A stretch of 64,000 bases of DNA from an uncultured Lachnospiraceae bacterium (GTDB taxonomy: Bacteria > Bacillota > Clostridia > Lachnospirales > Lachnospiraceae): assembly GCA_947588995.1 (NCBI GenBank), contig CANPZI010000007.1:1-64000 (forward strand). The letters are read 5' to 3'. Under the pieces are notes generated by a model, which saw only the letters and a program-made list of their open reading frames with translations, was not told the DNA's origin and ran no database searches. Positions 26,707-35,577 of this stretch are shown piece after piece. The translations under genes were made by a program, and so were the position numbers. How positions within the stretch are numbered: position 1 is the first letter of the stretch; each line of letters begins with the position of its first letter.

Positions 26707-27240
26707 TTATCTTCTGCCGTTTCCGGGCAGATTATTCACGATCCGCTCCACAATCTCACGGATCGGCAGGCACTCGCAGTCCACCGTGCAGTCGGCATAT
26801 TTCTCATACAGGGGGACCCGCTCCGCGTAGAGTTCCGCAAGCCCCTGCCCTTCGCGCAGCGTCACACCGCGCTCATTCAAGTCGCCAAGCCTGTCGGCGA
26901 CAGCCTCGCAGGACAGGCGCAGATACACGACCGTCCCGATCGACCGAAAATACGCCATCGCCCTGTCGCCGTACACCGCGCTGCCGCCGGTGGCAATCAC
27001 GGTCCGCTCCGCGTCTATGGAGAGATTCGCCTCCTCCTCCGCCTCCCAGAAGCGCTCTGTGCCGCGCTCTTCTATGATCTCGTGCAGCAGCCTGCCCTCG
27101 CGCTCCTGCAGCACCAGATCGCTGTCCACAAAAGCATAGCCGAGCTTCTTGGCCAGCACAACGCCCACGGTGCTCTTGCCCGCGCCGGGCATACCGATGA
27201 GTATGATATTGCCCGCGTTAAGTTTACATAACTTACTCAT
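26707..27240 (-). CDS. aroK: Shikimate kinase
   Basis: 177 residues. Walker A GMPGAGKST, the shikimate-binding DSD and the GGSAVYG motif are all visible. It phosphorylates shikimate in aromatic amino-acid synthesis. Its start overlaps the ridA stop by 8 nt, indicating coupling. Residues 3-7 (KLCKL) are encoded by a copy of the dispersed 10-mer and lie just before the family's first beta strand, so the repeat has been tolerated as an N-terminal extension. Confidence 0.93.
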   Translation of the reverse strand: MSKLCKLNAGNIILIGMPGAGKSTVGVVLAKKLGYAFVDSDLVLQEREGRLLHEIIEERGTERFWEAEEEANLSIDAERTVIATGGSAVYGDRAMAYFRSIGTVVYLRLSCEAVADRLGDLNERGVTLREGQGLAELYAERVPLYEKYADCTVDCECLPIREIVERIVNNLPGNGRR

Positions 27241-27619
27241 TTTCGCGCAGATAAGCCGTGACTTCCACCTCGCACAGTACGTCCTTGGGGAGCTGTTTCA
27301 CCGCAACGCAGCTTCTCGCGGGCTTCTCGGTGAAATACTTCTCGTACACCGCGTTGAAAGCCGAAAAATCCGCCATTTCTGCCAGAAAACAGGTGGTCTT
27401 GACGACTTTCGCATAGTCCGCGCCCGCCTCTTTCAGGATCTCGCCCACGTTTTTCATAACCTGTTCGGCCTGTTCGGTGATGTCGCCGCCCCTGATATCT
27501 CCCGTGGCGGGATCAATCGGAATCTGCCCCGACGCAAACAGAAAATCCCCCGCGATGATACCCTGTGAGTACGGCCCGATCGCCGCCGGCGCCTTGTCTG
27601 TAGATACTTTGGTTAACAT
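27233..27619 (-). CDS. ridA: RidA/YjgF family enamine/imine deaminase
   Basis: 128 residues, full length. Family motifs are AIGPYSQGI, FASGQIPIDP, a central TCFLAEM strand and RSCVAVKQLP with the conserved Arg. It hydrolyses reactive 2-aminoacrylate-type enamines from PLP enzymes. The start codon lies in AAAGTTATGTTAACC, a near match to the dispersed 10-mer, after a TCCTCC-complement ribosome binding site. Confidence 0.93.
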   Translation of the reverse strand: MLTKVSTDKAPAAIGPYSQGIIAGDFLFASGQIPIDPATGDIRGGDITEQAEQVMKNVGEILKEAGADYAKVVKTTCFLAEMADFSAFNAVYEKYFTEKPARSCVAVKQLPKDVLCEVEVTAYLRENE

Positions 27620-27697
27620 AACTTTATCCTCCTTTTATCAGAAACGCGCGCTCATCCGGGGCCTCCGCCGGCTGCGCGGCAGCCCCGAGGCGCGTCC

Positions 27698-27928
27698 TCA
27701 TTCCCCGAAACGCGCTTTCACATAGAATCCCCTGGCGTTCTCGATAATTTCCGTCACCACGCCCTCCCGCTCCAGCATCCGCTCACGAAACGGAAAATTG
27801 CCGGACATGGCGAGCGACGGATCGATGGTATAGTAGTAATTGCTGGGCAGAATACCCTCTGTCACGGTGACTCGGTCCCCCTCTTTCAGAAGCCCCGGTC
27901 TCTCCATCTTGAATTCCATCTCTCTCAT
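27698..27928 (-). CDS. Small conserved-looking protein, unknown
   Basis: 76 residues, soluble, predicted mostly beta. It looks like a small barrel with GDRVTVTEGIL and a C-terminal FYVKARF. ATG at 27928 has GAGG about 8 nt upstream. It lies between spoVAD and ridA in the same direction. No function assigned. Confidence 0.65.
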   Translation of the reverse strand: MREMEFKMERPGLLKEGDRVTVTEGILPSNYYYTIDPSLAMSGNFPFRERMLEREGVVTEIIENARGFYVKARFGE

Positions 27929-28009
27929 CGATTTGTCCTCTTTTTCGCCCAAAACCATGCGGCAGCCAACAGCTGCCGCCCGCATTCCGGCCCGCACAGG
28001 ACCGGCATG

Positions 28010-29038
28010 TCACTCTACTCTGTACTTCTCATAATGCTCCAGCACGATCGCATGGGCGATGCCCGGAATTGTCTGTCCCTCGTTGAAACTGGTCTTGCTG
28101 AGCAGCGCCCCCGTCGGCACGAAGAGCACTCTCTTCCAGACGCCCTCCTCAATCTTCTTCAGGATATACGCCGAGAGCACCACCGCGCTGCAGCCGCAGC
28201 CGGATCCGCCGGCATCCGTCTCCTGCTTCTCGCTGTCATAGATCTCGATCCCACAGTCCATATGCTGCTTCGTGATGTCAATCTGCTGTTCCGCTAACAG
28301 GTCGAAAAGCAGTTTCTGTCCCACCGTTCCCAGATCACCCGTGATGATCCTGTCATACTCTCTGGGCGCCCTGCCGAAGTCGGCCAGGCTCTGCCTGATC
28401 GTATCCGCGGCCGCAGGAGCCATACATGCCCCCATGTTCATGGAATCTTTCAGCCCGTAATCCACGATCTTGCCGATGGTTGCTCCCGCTATGACTGCCC
28501 GCGTCTGTTTGCCGGGCTTGGCCGAGAGCAGGAAAGCGCTGCTGCCCGTCACCGTCCACGTGGCGGATTTCGGCCGCTGGTTGCCGTAGGCGAGCGGGAA
28601 GCGAAACTCTTTCTCCGCGCTGGCAAAATGGCTGGACGTGACGCACGCCGCACGCTCCGCAAAGCCGCCTGCCACAGCCATGCTCCCCATGGCCAGCGTC
28701 AGGCCGCAGGTCGAACAGGCGCCGTAAAGCCCGATGTGTGGGATCTGATATCCCGACAGGCCAAAGCTGCTGGCGATGGACTGCCCCAGCAGATCTCCCG
28801 CATAGATTAACTGCAGTTCCTGCTTCTGCATCCCCGCCTTGCGCAGAGCAATCTCCAGCGCCTCTTTCTGCATACTGCTCTCCGCCTCTTCCCATGTATC
28901 GGCGCCAAACCTGTCGCCGTAGCACACCTTGTCGAACAGTTTGCCCATCGGGCCCTCGGCTTCCTTGCTGCCCACGATGGAGCCGCTGCTGACCAGATAC
29001 GGTTTATTTACAAATTGAAGACTCTGTTTTCCTAACAT
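28010..29038 (-). CDS. spoVAD: Stage V sporulation protein AD
   Basis: 342 residues with a thiolase-like fold. The N-terminus begins MLGKQSLQF and includes GSIVGSKEAEGPMG; the mid-part has YGACSTCGLTLAMGSM in the position of a thiolase active-site Cys. In spores SpoVAD binds dipicolinic acid at the inner membrane. An AAGGAGATAGC ribosome binding site and a sigma-G type promoter (29077-29106) precede it. It is separated by 26 kb from spoVAC. Confidence 0.93.
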   Translation of the reverse strand: MLGKQSLQFVNKPYLVSSGSIVGSKEAEGPMGKLFDKVCYGDRFGADTWEEAESSMQKEALEIALRKAGMQKQELQLIYAGDLLGQSIASSFGLSGYQIPHIGLYGACSTCGLTLAMGSMAVAGGFAERAACVTSSHFASAEKEFRFPLAYGNQRPKSATWTVTGSSAFLLSAKPGKQTRAVIAGATIGKIVDYGLKDSMNMGACMAPAAADTIRQSLADFGRAPREYDRIITGDLGTVGQKLLFDLLAEQQIDITKQHMDCGIEIYDSEKQETDAGGSGCGCSAVVLSAYILKKIEEGVWKRVLFVPTGALLSKTSFNEGQTIPGIAHAIVLEHYEKYRVE

Positions 29039-29076
29039 CCTTGCTATCTCCTTGTCGCTGTGTCTCGTTACAGAGA

Positions 29077-29106
29077 TAGTATGGATTTTTTACAGGCAAT
29101 ATATAC
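29077..29106 (-). promoter_or_regulatory. Sigma-G (forespore) promoter of spoVAD
   Basis: GTATA (29102-29106), an 18-nt spacer and CATACTA (29077-29083). This is a full match to the forespore sigma-G pattern known from Bacillus spoVA genes. Confidence 0.75.
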
Positions 29107-29142
29107 TGTCTATTTTTCTCATTGCTCCGGCTGTGCCGCGCG

Positions 29143-29814
29143 TCACAAGATAATGGGAATCATGCTGTACGCCACGTCCCTGCTCTCCTCCGTGCAGACC
29201 GCCACACGGTAGCCCGCGAGTTCCGCGTACTCTTTCATATGATAAAATTTTGCATTGTACCGATGCTTCACGCGTATCCTGCCGCTCTCCTCGTCGACCA
29301 GCACCGCGAAGCTGCCAAACGGCATGGAAATCCCCTGGCCTGTCGCCTTGACGAAACTCTCTTTCATCGTCCAGATGCGGAACATGCGCTCCGTGACTTC
29401 GGTCTCCTCCTCTGCGCCGTACATCCACTGAAGCTCCTCCTCCGCAAAGAACCGATCCGCCACTTTCAGGCGGCCCGGCCTGACAGTCTCAATATCGTTG
29501 CCCATCGGCCTGTCGCCGATACTGCAGATGGCGTAATCGCCTGAGTGAGACAGGGAAAAATGAATATTGGGCTGATATTTCAGCATCGGCTTGCCCCGTT
29601 CGCCAAACTCGTACACCGCGCTTTTCTCCCGCAGTCCGTACGCCGCCAGCGCATGATCCAGCGCGATGCCCGCGCCCAGACTTCTCAGTCTGTCTTTTTC
29701 ATGCTTCAGGATAGCGACTTTCTGCTGCCTGTACGGGGAGAGCAGATTTAATTTTTCCTGAAAAAGATTCTCGTTCTCAAACTGTGTGACGTCGATATAA
29801 TAAGTATAGATCAT
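29143..29814 (-). CDS. 4'-phosphopantetheinyl transferase, Sfp type
   Basis: 223 residues. It transfers phosphopantetheine from CoA to carrier proteins. The Sfp motifs are visible: NIHFSLSHSGDYAIC, the metal-binding GNDIE, and FAEEELQWMY with WTMKESFVKATG. Sfp-type enzymes usually serve non-ribosomal peptide or polyketide synthases, but none is in this window. ATG at 29814 is the homology start; its ribosome binding site is weak. It lies 38 nt after the SUV3-like helicase gene. Confidence 0.9.
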   Translation of the reverse strand: MIYTYYIDVTQFENENLFQEKLNLLSPYRQQKVAILKHEKDRLRSLGAGIALDHALAAYGLREKSAVYEFGERGKPMLKYQPNIHFSLSHSGDYAICSIGDRPMGNDIETVRPGRLKVADRFFAEEELQWMYGAEEETEVTERMFRIWTMKESFVKATGQGISMPFGSFAVLVDEESGRIRVKHRYNAKFYHMKEYAELAGYRVAVCTEESRDVAYSMIPIIL

Positions 29815-29852
29815 GGCAATATGTCTCTGCCCCGACCCGGCCGGCCGATACG

Positions 29853-31901
29853 TTATCTCCTGTGGCGATTGTGGGGATATCTGCGCATGGAGCGGTGCAT
29901 CCCGCCCTCCTCTCCGCTTTCGCTGTGATAGCAGTCCTGACAGACGGGAAAAGCGTAATCCCACGGCAGGACTTTGCCGCAGATGCGGCATTTCTTCTCG
30001 AACTGATCCTTGTTCTCTTTCAAAAGCTCGTTGATCTCGTGCTGCGCCCACTCCCTGTTGACCGCCACTTCTTCTCTGTCTATCATCCAGTTCATCCTGG
30101 CGGAAAACTGTGTATAGAGATCCAGCTGTTTATAGTAGGATTCCAGCCCCTCCAAGCTGAAATCGTAGGGCAGCATCGGGCAGTTGTGCTGTTCGGTCGG
30201 CCGCTCACAGTAGCGAAGCCACAGATGCAGCACATCCCTGTCTTTCACGTCGAAAGGACAGGTGATCAGGGAAAGTACAAACTTCCTGTCGTCGATATAG
30301 GACAGCTTCTTTTTGTAATTCTTGAGATAGCGGTATTTCTTGACGCTCTCATCCATCGAAATCTTGTCGTACATGGGCAGATTCTGTGTCTGCTCCCAGG
30401 CCTCTATAATCTCGTCCATCTCCATATCGATATCGAGGAGCACCTCGGGAAAACCGATTCTGGCCCGTCTGAGCGGCATGAGCGGTTCCGCCAGTTTCCT
30501 GCCGATATACTCCATATCCACCGCGGACTGTACATAGCCGACGTCATAGTAGCCGTACCGGCCCGCGCGGCCCGCAATCTGCCGGATTTCCTCGGCCTCC
30601 AGCTTGCGCTTGTCCGTGCCGTCGAACTTCATGCTGTTCATAAATACCACGCGGCGGATCGGCAGATTGATCCCCATGCCGATGGCGTCCGTCGCCACGA
30701 CGACCTGATTGATTCCCTCCGTAAAGAGGCGCACCTGCTCCTGCCTCGTCTGCGGCGGCAGATTGCCGTAGATGACGCTGGCTTTGATCCCCCGCCCTTC
30801 CAGCGCGGCCGCGATGGCGAGCACATTCTTCTTGGAGAAAGCGATCAGCGCGTCGCCAGGCTCCACATCCTTACTCATATCATAGCGCTCGGAGATAAAT
30901 TCCAGCTTCGTATTGCGCTCATGGCGCACAATCTCGCAGACGTCGCCGCACCTTTCGATCATCCTGACAAGCAGCCGCTCCGCCGTGCCCGAACAGCACA
31001 CGTGAATCTCCTCCGCGCGGATTCCCAGGATCGCCCGCGTCCAGAAGCTCCCCCTGTTCTCGTCCGCCATCATCTGCGCCTCGTCGATCACAGCGATGTC
31101 ATAAGTCTCGCGGATATCCAGAATCTCCACGGTAGAGGCCTGCACGAAACTTCCCGGCGTGCGGATTGCCTCCTCGCCCGTGATCATGCTGCAGGGGATC
31201 CCCGACGTCATCATTCTGTCATACACCTCCAGGGCCAACAGCCTCAAGGGCCCCAGATAAATCCCCTTATATGCCTGCCTGAGCCTCTGCAGGGCCTGAT
31301 AAGTCTTGCCGCTGTTGGTGGGACCGATATGCAGGATAAAGCGCCGCTTCATACCTCTCGCTTCGGGATACTGCTTCTCCGGCTCCGCGCCCATCAGCTC
31401 CTCGATGCGCCGGCCGACAAGGTACTGCATATAGTCTTCCTTGTAGATCTCATAGAGAGATTTCAGGCGGAGCAGGTCCGCCGCCTTTTTCATCTGCACG
31501 ATATCCTCGGGATTCGCCCCTGCCGCCATCTTATGGAGAAAACCGATATCCAGCCGCGCAAGCATCCGCAGCACGTGCCGGTATTTTTTCAGCAGATGAG
31601 AGTCCCGGTTCACGACAGTGTAGCCGATGAGCGCCGCCCTCTTGTGCAGTTCTTTCATATCCGCCAGTATCTGGTGGTTCTCCTGTCCTTTTTTGCGCGC
31701 AATACGGCGTTCCATCTGCCCGATCTGCCGCTCGCAGCCCTTGATGAGCCTGCGTCGGTCATTCGGCGCAAATTCCAGGAAAGCCGCCTGATAGGTATGC
31801 CACACGCTCTCCGGTATGTCTTTCGGCATATCTTTCGTGTCCCGGCTGATCTGTGCGCTCTGTCTATTGTCTCCGTTCCGGTTTTTGTTCGTCTCTTCCA
31901 T
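29853..31901 (-). CDS. SUV3-like DExQ/H RNA helicase with zinc-finger tail
   Basis: 682 residues. After a ~185-residue helical N-terminus comes a helicase core with the SUV3 form of Walker A, GPTNSGKTYQAL (193-204), and DEAQ as motif II (273-276). A second RecA-like domain carries VVATDAIGMGINLPI and QIAGRAGRYG. A C-terminal helical SUV3 domain and a four-Cys zinc finger (CRIC..CQDC) follow. Mitochondrial SUV3 works with a 3'-5' exoribonuclease to degrade structured RNA; the bacterial role is not established and RNA turnover is inferred. Confidence 0.85.
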   Translation of the reverse strand: MEETNKNRNGDNRQSAQISRDTKDMPKDIPESVWHTYQAAFLEFAPNDRRRLIKGCERQIGQMERRIARKKGQENHQILADMKELHKRAALIGYTVVNRDSHLLKKYRHVLRMLARLDIGFLHKMAAGANPEDIVQMKKAADLLRLKSLYEIYKEDYMQYLVGRRIEELMGAEPEKQYPEARGMKRRFILHIGPTNSGKTYQALQRLRQAYKGIYLGPLRLLALEVYDRMMTSGIPCSMITGEEAIRTPGSFVQASTVEILDIRETYDIAVIDEAQMMADENRGSFWTRAILGIRAEEIHVCCSGTAERLLVRMIERCGDVCEIVRHERNTKLEFISERYDMSKDVEPGDALIAFSKKNVLAIAAALEGRGIKASVIYGNLPPQTRQEQVRLFTEGINQVVVATDAIGMGINLPIRRVVFMNSMKFDGTDKRKLEAEEIRQIAGRAGRYGYYDVGYVQSAVDMEYIGRKLAEPLMPLRRARIGFPEVLLDIDMEMDEIIEAWEQTQNLPMYDKISMDESVKKYRYLKNYKKKLSYIDDRKFVLSLITCPFDVKDRDVLHLWLRYCERPTEQHNCPMLPYDFSLEGLESYYKQLDLYTQFSARMNWMIDREEVAVNREWAQHEINELLKENKDQFEKKCRICGKVLPWDYAFPVCQDCYHSESGEEGGMHRSMRRYPHNRHRR

Positions 31902-32002
31902 ATCCGTATTTTTCGTCTGTATCCTTTATTTTAATCAATCGGCCCGCCCGCACCGTCCGCGGGCAGCGGCATACACCGCCCTCCGCGGCTGCATGGCCCG
32001 TA

Positions 32003-32659
32003 TCAATGCCCTTGAGGCGTCCCGTCGATCCCGTACAGCAGCGCATTGCAGATCGCCGCCGCCACATTGCTGCCGCCCTTGCGACCTGCCGCCACGATGT
32101 ACGGCACGGCCGTACACATGATCAGTTCCTTGGCCTCCTCCACATGCACGAAACCCACCGGCACGCCGATAATCAGCGCAGGATGCAGCCTGTCCGCTTC
32201 GATCAGTTCATACAGCCGGATCAGCGCCGTGGGCGCATTGCCGATGGCATAGATGCAATTCTCTCCTATTATAGCAGACTTCTCCACACTGACCGCTGCT
32301 CTCGTAATGCCGCGCCTCGCAGCTTCCGCCGCCACATCCTCGTCCGCCATAAAACAATGCACTTCACCGCCATATGCCGCAAGCCGTTTCTTATTGATAC
32401 CCGCTTTCGCCATCTGCGTGTCCGTGACGATGTGCGCGCCTCCGGCAAGCGCCGCTCTGCCCAGCTCCACGGCATGCGCCGAAAAGCGCAGCGTGTCCGC
32501 GTAGGAAAAATCCGCCGTCGTGTGGATCACCCGCTTAATGACAGGCGCCTGCACCGGATCCAGCGCGTGGGGAAGCTCCTGTTCTATGATTGCAAAACTG
32601 CGCCGCTCGATCTCCGCAGGCGGAATCGACGGCGGAATCTGTAGTGTGCCGTTACTCAT
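32003..32659 (-). CDS. cbiC: Precorrin-8X / cobalt-precorrin-8 methylmutase
   Basis: 218 residues. It shifts the C-11 methyl to C-12, giving (hydrogeno/cobalt) cobyrinate. Family motifs are VIHTTADFSYADTL with the active-site His, IVTDTQMAKAG and IGVPVGFVHVEEAK. Last gene of the B12 cluster on this strand, separated from cobQ by about 175 nt with two 10-mer copies (one inexact) and its own promoter (32685-32713). Confidence 0.95.
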   Translation of the reverse strand: MSNGTLQIPPSIPPAEIERRSFAIIEQELPHALDPVQAPVIKRVIHTTADFSYADTLRFSAHAVELGRAALAGGAHIVTDTQMAKAGINKKRLAAYGGEVHCFMADEDVAAEAARRGITRAAVSVEKSAIIGENCIYAIGNAPTALIRLYELIEADRLHPALIIGVPVGFVHVEEAKELIMCTAVPYIVAAGRKGGSNVAAAICNALLYGIDGTPQGH

Positions 32660-32684
32660 AATCCGCCTTCACTCATACTTCTCT

Positions 32685-32713
32685 ATTATATCCGTTTTTA
32701 CCGCATCGTCCAA
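32685..32713 (-). promoter_or_regulatory. Sigma-A promoter of cbiC
   Basis: TTGGAC (32708-32713), a 17-nt spacer and TATAAT (32685-32690), 25 nt before the cbiC ATG. Confidence 0.7.
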
Positions 32714-32835
32714 CCCTAATTTATTTCCCTGTATGGCAAAGGAATATTCCTCAGAGATTCAGTTCTTCTTTTGATTGATTTACATAATCATGCTTGCGCG
32801 GCCAGGTTTGCGCAGCTGGGTTTACATAACTTTGC

Positions 32836-34488
32836 TTACCTGCCGGCCTGAATCATCTCATAGATTCTCTTCATATCCAGATGCTCCCGCACGGCGGCCG
32901 CCAGCAGATCGTACTGGGACTCCTTGAAAGCGCGGTAGGATGCGACAGCTGCGGCGGCCCGTTCCAGATATGCCCTGTCAATCCCCTTCTCTTCGCCCAG
33001 AAGAAACAGCAGCCGCCGTGTAAATTCATCCGTCTCAAAGATGCCGTGCAGATAGGTGCCGAGTACCCTGCCCCGCACGCAGCCGTCCGCGCGCCCGTCT
33101 TCCAGAACACAGAACGGCACGGCGCGATCATCGCCTGCAGTTTCCCGCAATGCGCTATGCGATATGGCCGCGCCTCCTGCCTCCGCGGCCCGGTCCGGCC
33201 CGCCGTCCGCGCCTCTTCCAACCTCCGCCCGACGATAGGTATCTCCCATGTGAATCTCGTAGCCGCCCACCGTCAGGCCGTCAAACGCGCTCCACTCCGC
33301 GGACAGTTTCCGCACAGTGCCCGTAATCCGGCTTCTTCGCTTCTCTGCGGCGAAGACCGTCTCCACCGGTATCAGTCCCATACCGCGGATCGCGCCGCCG
33401 CCCTCGCTGCCTGCCTCGTCCTCGATTCTGTCCCCCAGCATCTGGTAGCCGCCGCAGATACCCATGACCCGGCAGCCGCGCGCCGCCTGCGCCAGGATCT
33501 CGCGCTCCAGCCCCGTCTCTCTGAGCCACGCCATATCCCCGATGGTGTTCTTCGTGCCCGGCAGGAGGATGAGATCCGGCGTCTCCAGCCGCTTAAGCTG
33601 CGCCGCGCTCTCCACATAGGCGAGAGAGACAAAAGGATATCTGGCAAGCGGATTGACATCCGTAAAATTCGAGATATGCGGCAGACGAACCACCGCGATT
33701 TCAACGCGCCGCGCGCCGTCCGCGGACGGACAGGCCCTCTGCCCGAAAACCGTCTGCCCGGCGGACAGACTCTCCGCCAGACTGTCCTCGTCGTCCAGCT
33801 GCAGCCTGAGATAAGGCAGCACCCCCAGCGTGGGAATCCCGCATCTGGCACAGAGCATCTCCGGGCCGGGCGCAAGCAGTTTTTCGTCGCCGCGGAATTT
33901 GTTGATGACAAAGCCCTTGATGCGCCTGCGCTCCTCCGCCTCCAGGAGCTCTACCGTCCCCAGGAACTGCGCGAAGACGCCGCCCCTGTCGATGTCTCCC
34001 ACGAGAAGCACGGGCGCGTCCGCCAGCCTCGCCATCCCCATGTTGACAATGTCGTCCTCTTTCAGGTTGATCTCGGCGGGACTGCCCGCGCCCTCAATCA
34101 CGATAATGTCCGTCTGCTCCCGCAGCCGTTCATAGGCGCTCATGATGTCCGGTATCAGCTCTTTTTTCATCCGAAAATATTCCCGCGCCGTGTAGCTGCC
34201 GCGCACCCGCCCGTGGACGATCAGCTGGGAGCCCACGTCGTCAGTAGGCTTTAGCAGGATCGGGTTCATGCACACCTGAGGTTCGATACCTGCCGCCTCC
34301 GCCTGCATGACCTGCGCCCGCCCCATCTCCAGACCGTCCACGGTCACATAGGAGTTGAGCGCCATATTCTGCGACTTAAAAGGGGCCGCACGCCAGCCGT
34401 CCTGTCTGAGCACCCTCAGGATTCCTGCCGTGAGCAGGCTTTTGCCCGCGCCGGACATGGTTCCCTGGATCATGAGATTCTGAGCCAT
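32836..34488 (-). CDS. cobQ: Cobyric acid synthase
   Basis: 550 residues. It amidates four side chains of adenosylcobyrinic acid diamide. An N-terminal dethiobiotin-synthetase-like ATP domain has GTMSGAGKS (P-loop variant) and VIEGAGSPAEINL. The C-terminal type-1 glutamine amidotransferase domain has the nucleophile Cys in VMGICGGYQML and a late LHGIF His. A low-complexity Gly/Ala/Asp insert, absent from typical members, lies at about residues 430-460. A CGGAGAACGCA ribosome binding site precedes the ATG. Confidence 0.95.
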   Translation of the reverse strand: MAQNLMIQGTMSGAGKSLLTAGILRVLRQDGWRAAPFKSQNMALNSYVTVDGLEMGRAQVMQAEAAGIEPQVCMNPILLKPTDDVGSQLIVHGRVRGSYTAREYFRMKKELIPDIMSAYERLREQTDIIVIEGAGSPAEINLKEDDIVNMGMARLADAPVLLVGDIDRGGVFAQFLGTVELLEAEERRRIKGFVINKFRGDEKLLAPGPEMLCARCGIPTLGVLPYLRLQLDDEDSLAESLSAGQTVFGQRACPSADGARRVEIAVVRLPHISNFTDVNPLARYPFVSLAYVESAAQLKRLETPDLILLPGTKNTIGDMAWLRETGLEREILAQAARGCRVMGICGGYQMLGDRIEDEAGSEGGGAIRGMGLIPVETVFAAEKRRSRITGTVRKLSAEWSAFDGLTVGGYEIHMGDTYRRAEVGRGADGGPDRAAEAGGAAISHSALRETAGDDRAVPFCVLEDGRADGCVRGRVLGTYLHGIFETDEFTRRLLFLLGEEKGIDRAYLERAAAAVASYRAFKESQYDLLAAAVREHLDMKRIYEMIQAGR

Positions 34489-34584
34489 TGCGTTCTCCGT
34501 TACTTATTCCATATTATGTAAATCGCATCATTAATTTTATGTAAACCAACATATGCTGCCAGACTATTTCCAAAAAAACGCACG

Positions 34585-35577
34585 TCACGGCAGTATCACA
34601 CCGAGCACCGCCGCCAGCACCCCCTCGCACAAGATCCACATCAAAAATGCCGTGCCGTAGAGCAGTCTGTTCGCGCGCGGAATGTCCTCCGGCTCAATCG
34701 GGCGCGTATCGTCCCCGATCCACGGCTTCTCCACTTTCCGCCCGAAGTACCATGCGTCCCCCGCCAACTTAAGTCCCAGCGCCCCGGCGCAGACCGACTC
34801 GGTCTGGGCGGAATTGGGACTCGCGTGCCTGTACCTGTCCCGCCGGAAGATGCGCAGGGCGTTTCGGGCGGAGTAGCGGCTTTTAGGTTTACATAATGCT
34901 GCCGTCACAATCATCAATACCGCGGCGATGCGGCTGGGCAGGAAGTTCACCGCATCGTCGAGCTTCGCCGCACATCTGCCAAAATCCCGGTAGGTATCGT
35001 TTTTGTAGCCGACCATGGAATCCATCGTATTGACCGCCTTGCAGAACATGCCGCCGAGCGCGCCGCCGAGCGTCAGATAAAACAGCGGTGCAGCCACGCC
35101 GTCAGAAGTATTCTCCGCCACCGTCTCCACCGCCGCCCGCGCGATTCCCGCCGTGTCCAGCCGCTCCGTGTCCCTGCCAACGATCATGGACACCGCCCGT
35201 CTCGCCCTCTCTATATCGCCGTCCCGCAGAGCCCGGTACACGTCCATGCTCTCCGTGCGCAGGCTTTTCACGGCTAAGAGCTGATAACAGAGCAGACTCT
35301 CCGCCGCAAGCCCCAGTCCGCGGTGCATGCGATAGGCTATCGTCAGCAGCAGAACTGTCAGCCCGCCCGCCGCCGCAAGGACGATAAACACCATCACCGC
35401 GCCTTTGACGCGCTTCATGCGCCCGCTGTCCCGCGTCCGCAGCAGCCTCCGTTCCAGCGCGCCGACAAGCGCCCCGATTCCCCGCACGGGATGCGGCAGG
35501 CCGTGTGGATCTCCCAGGAGCAGATCCAGCACGAATCCGATCAGCAGGCACAGACTGCGGTTTGCGATCACTGTCAT
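34585..35577 (-). CDS. cbiB: Adenosylcobinamide-phosphate synthase
   Basis: 330 residues, an integral membrane protein that attaches aminopropanol (or its phosphate) to cobyric acid. Family features are DLLLGDPHGLPHPVRGIG at the N-terminus, AVETVAENTSDGVAAPLFY and YKNDTYRDFGRCAAKLDD. ATG at 35577 overlaps the stop of the upstream fusion gene (ATGA), so the two are coupled. A 10-mer copy in frame encodes LCKP at about residue 228. Confidence 0.94.
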   Translation of the reverse strand: MTVIANRSLCLLIGFVLDLLLGDPHGLPHPVRGIGALVGALERRLLRTRDSGRMKRVKGAVMVFIVLAAAGGLTVLLLTIAYRMHRGLGLAAESLLCYQLLAVKSLRTESMDVYRALRDGDIERARRAVSMIVGRDTERLDTAGIARAAVETVAENTSDGVAAPLFYLTLGGALGGMFCKAVNTMDSMVGYKNDTYRDFGRCAAKLDDAVNFLPSRIAAVLMIVTAALCKPKSRYSARNALRIFRRDRYRHASPNSAQTESVCAGALGLKLAGDAWYFGRKVEKPWIGDDTRPIEPEDIPRANRLLYGTAFLMWILCEGVLAAVLGVILP

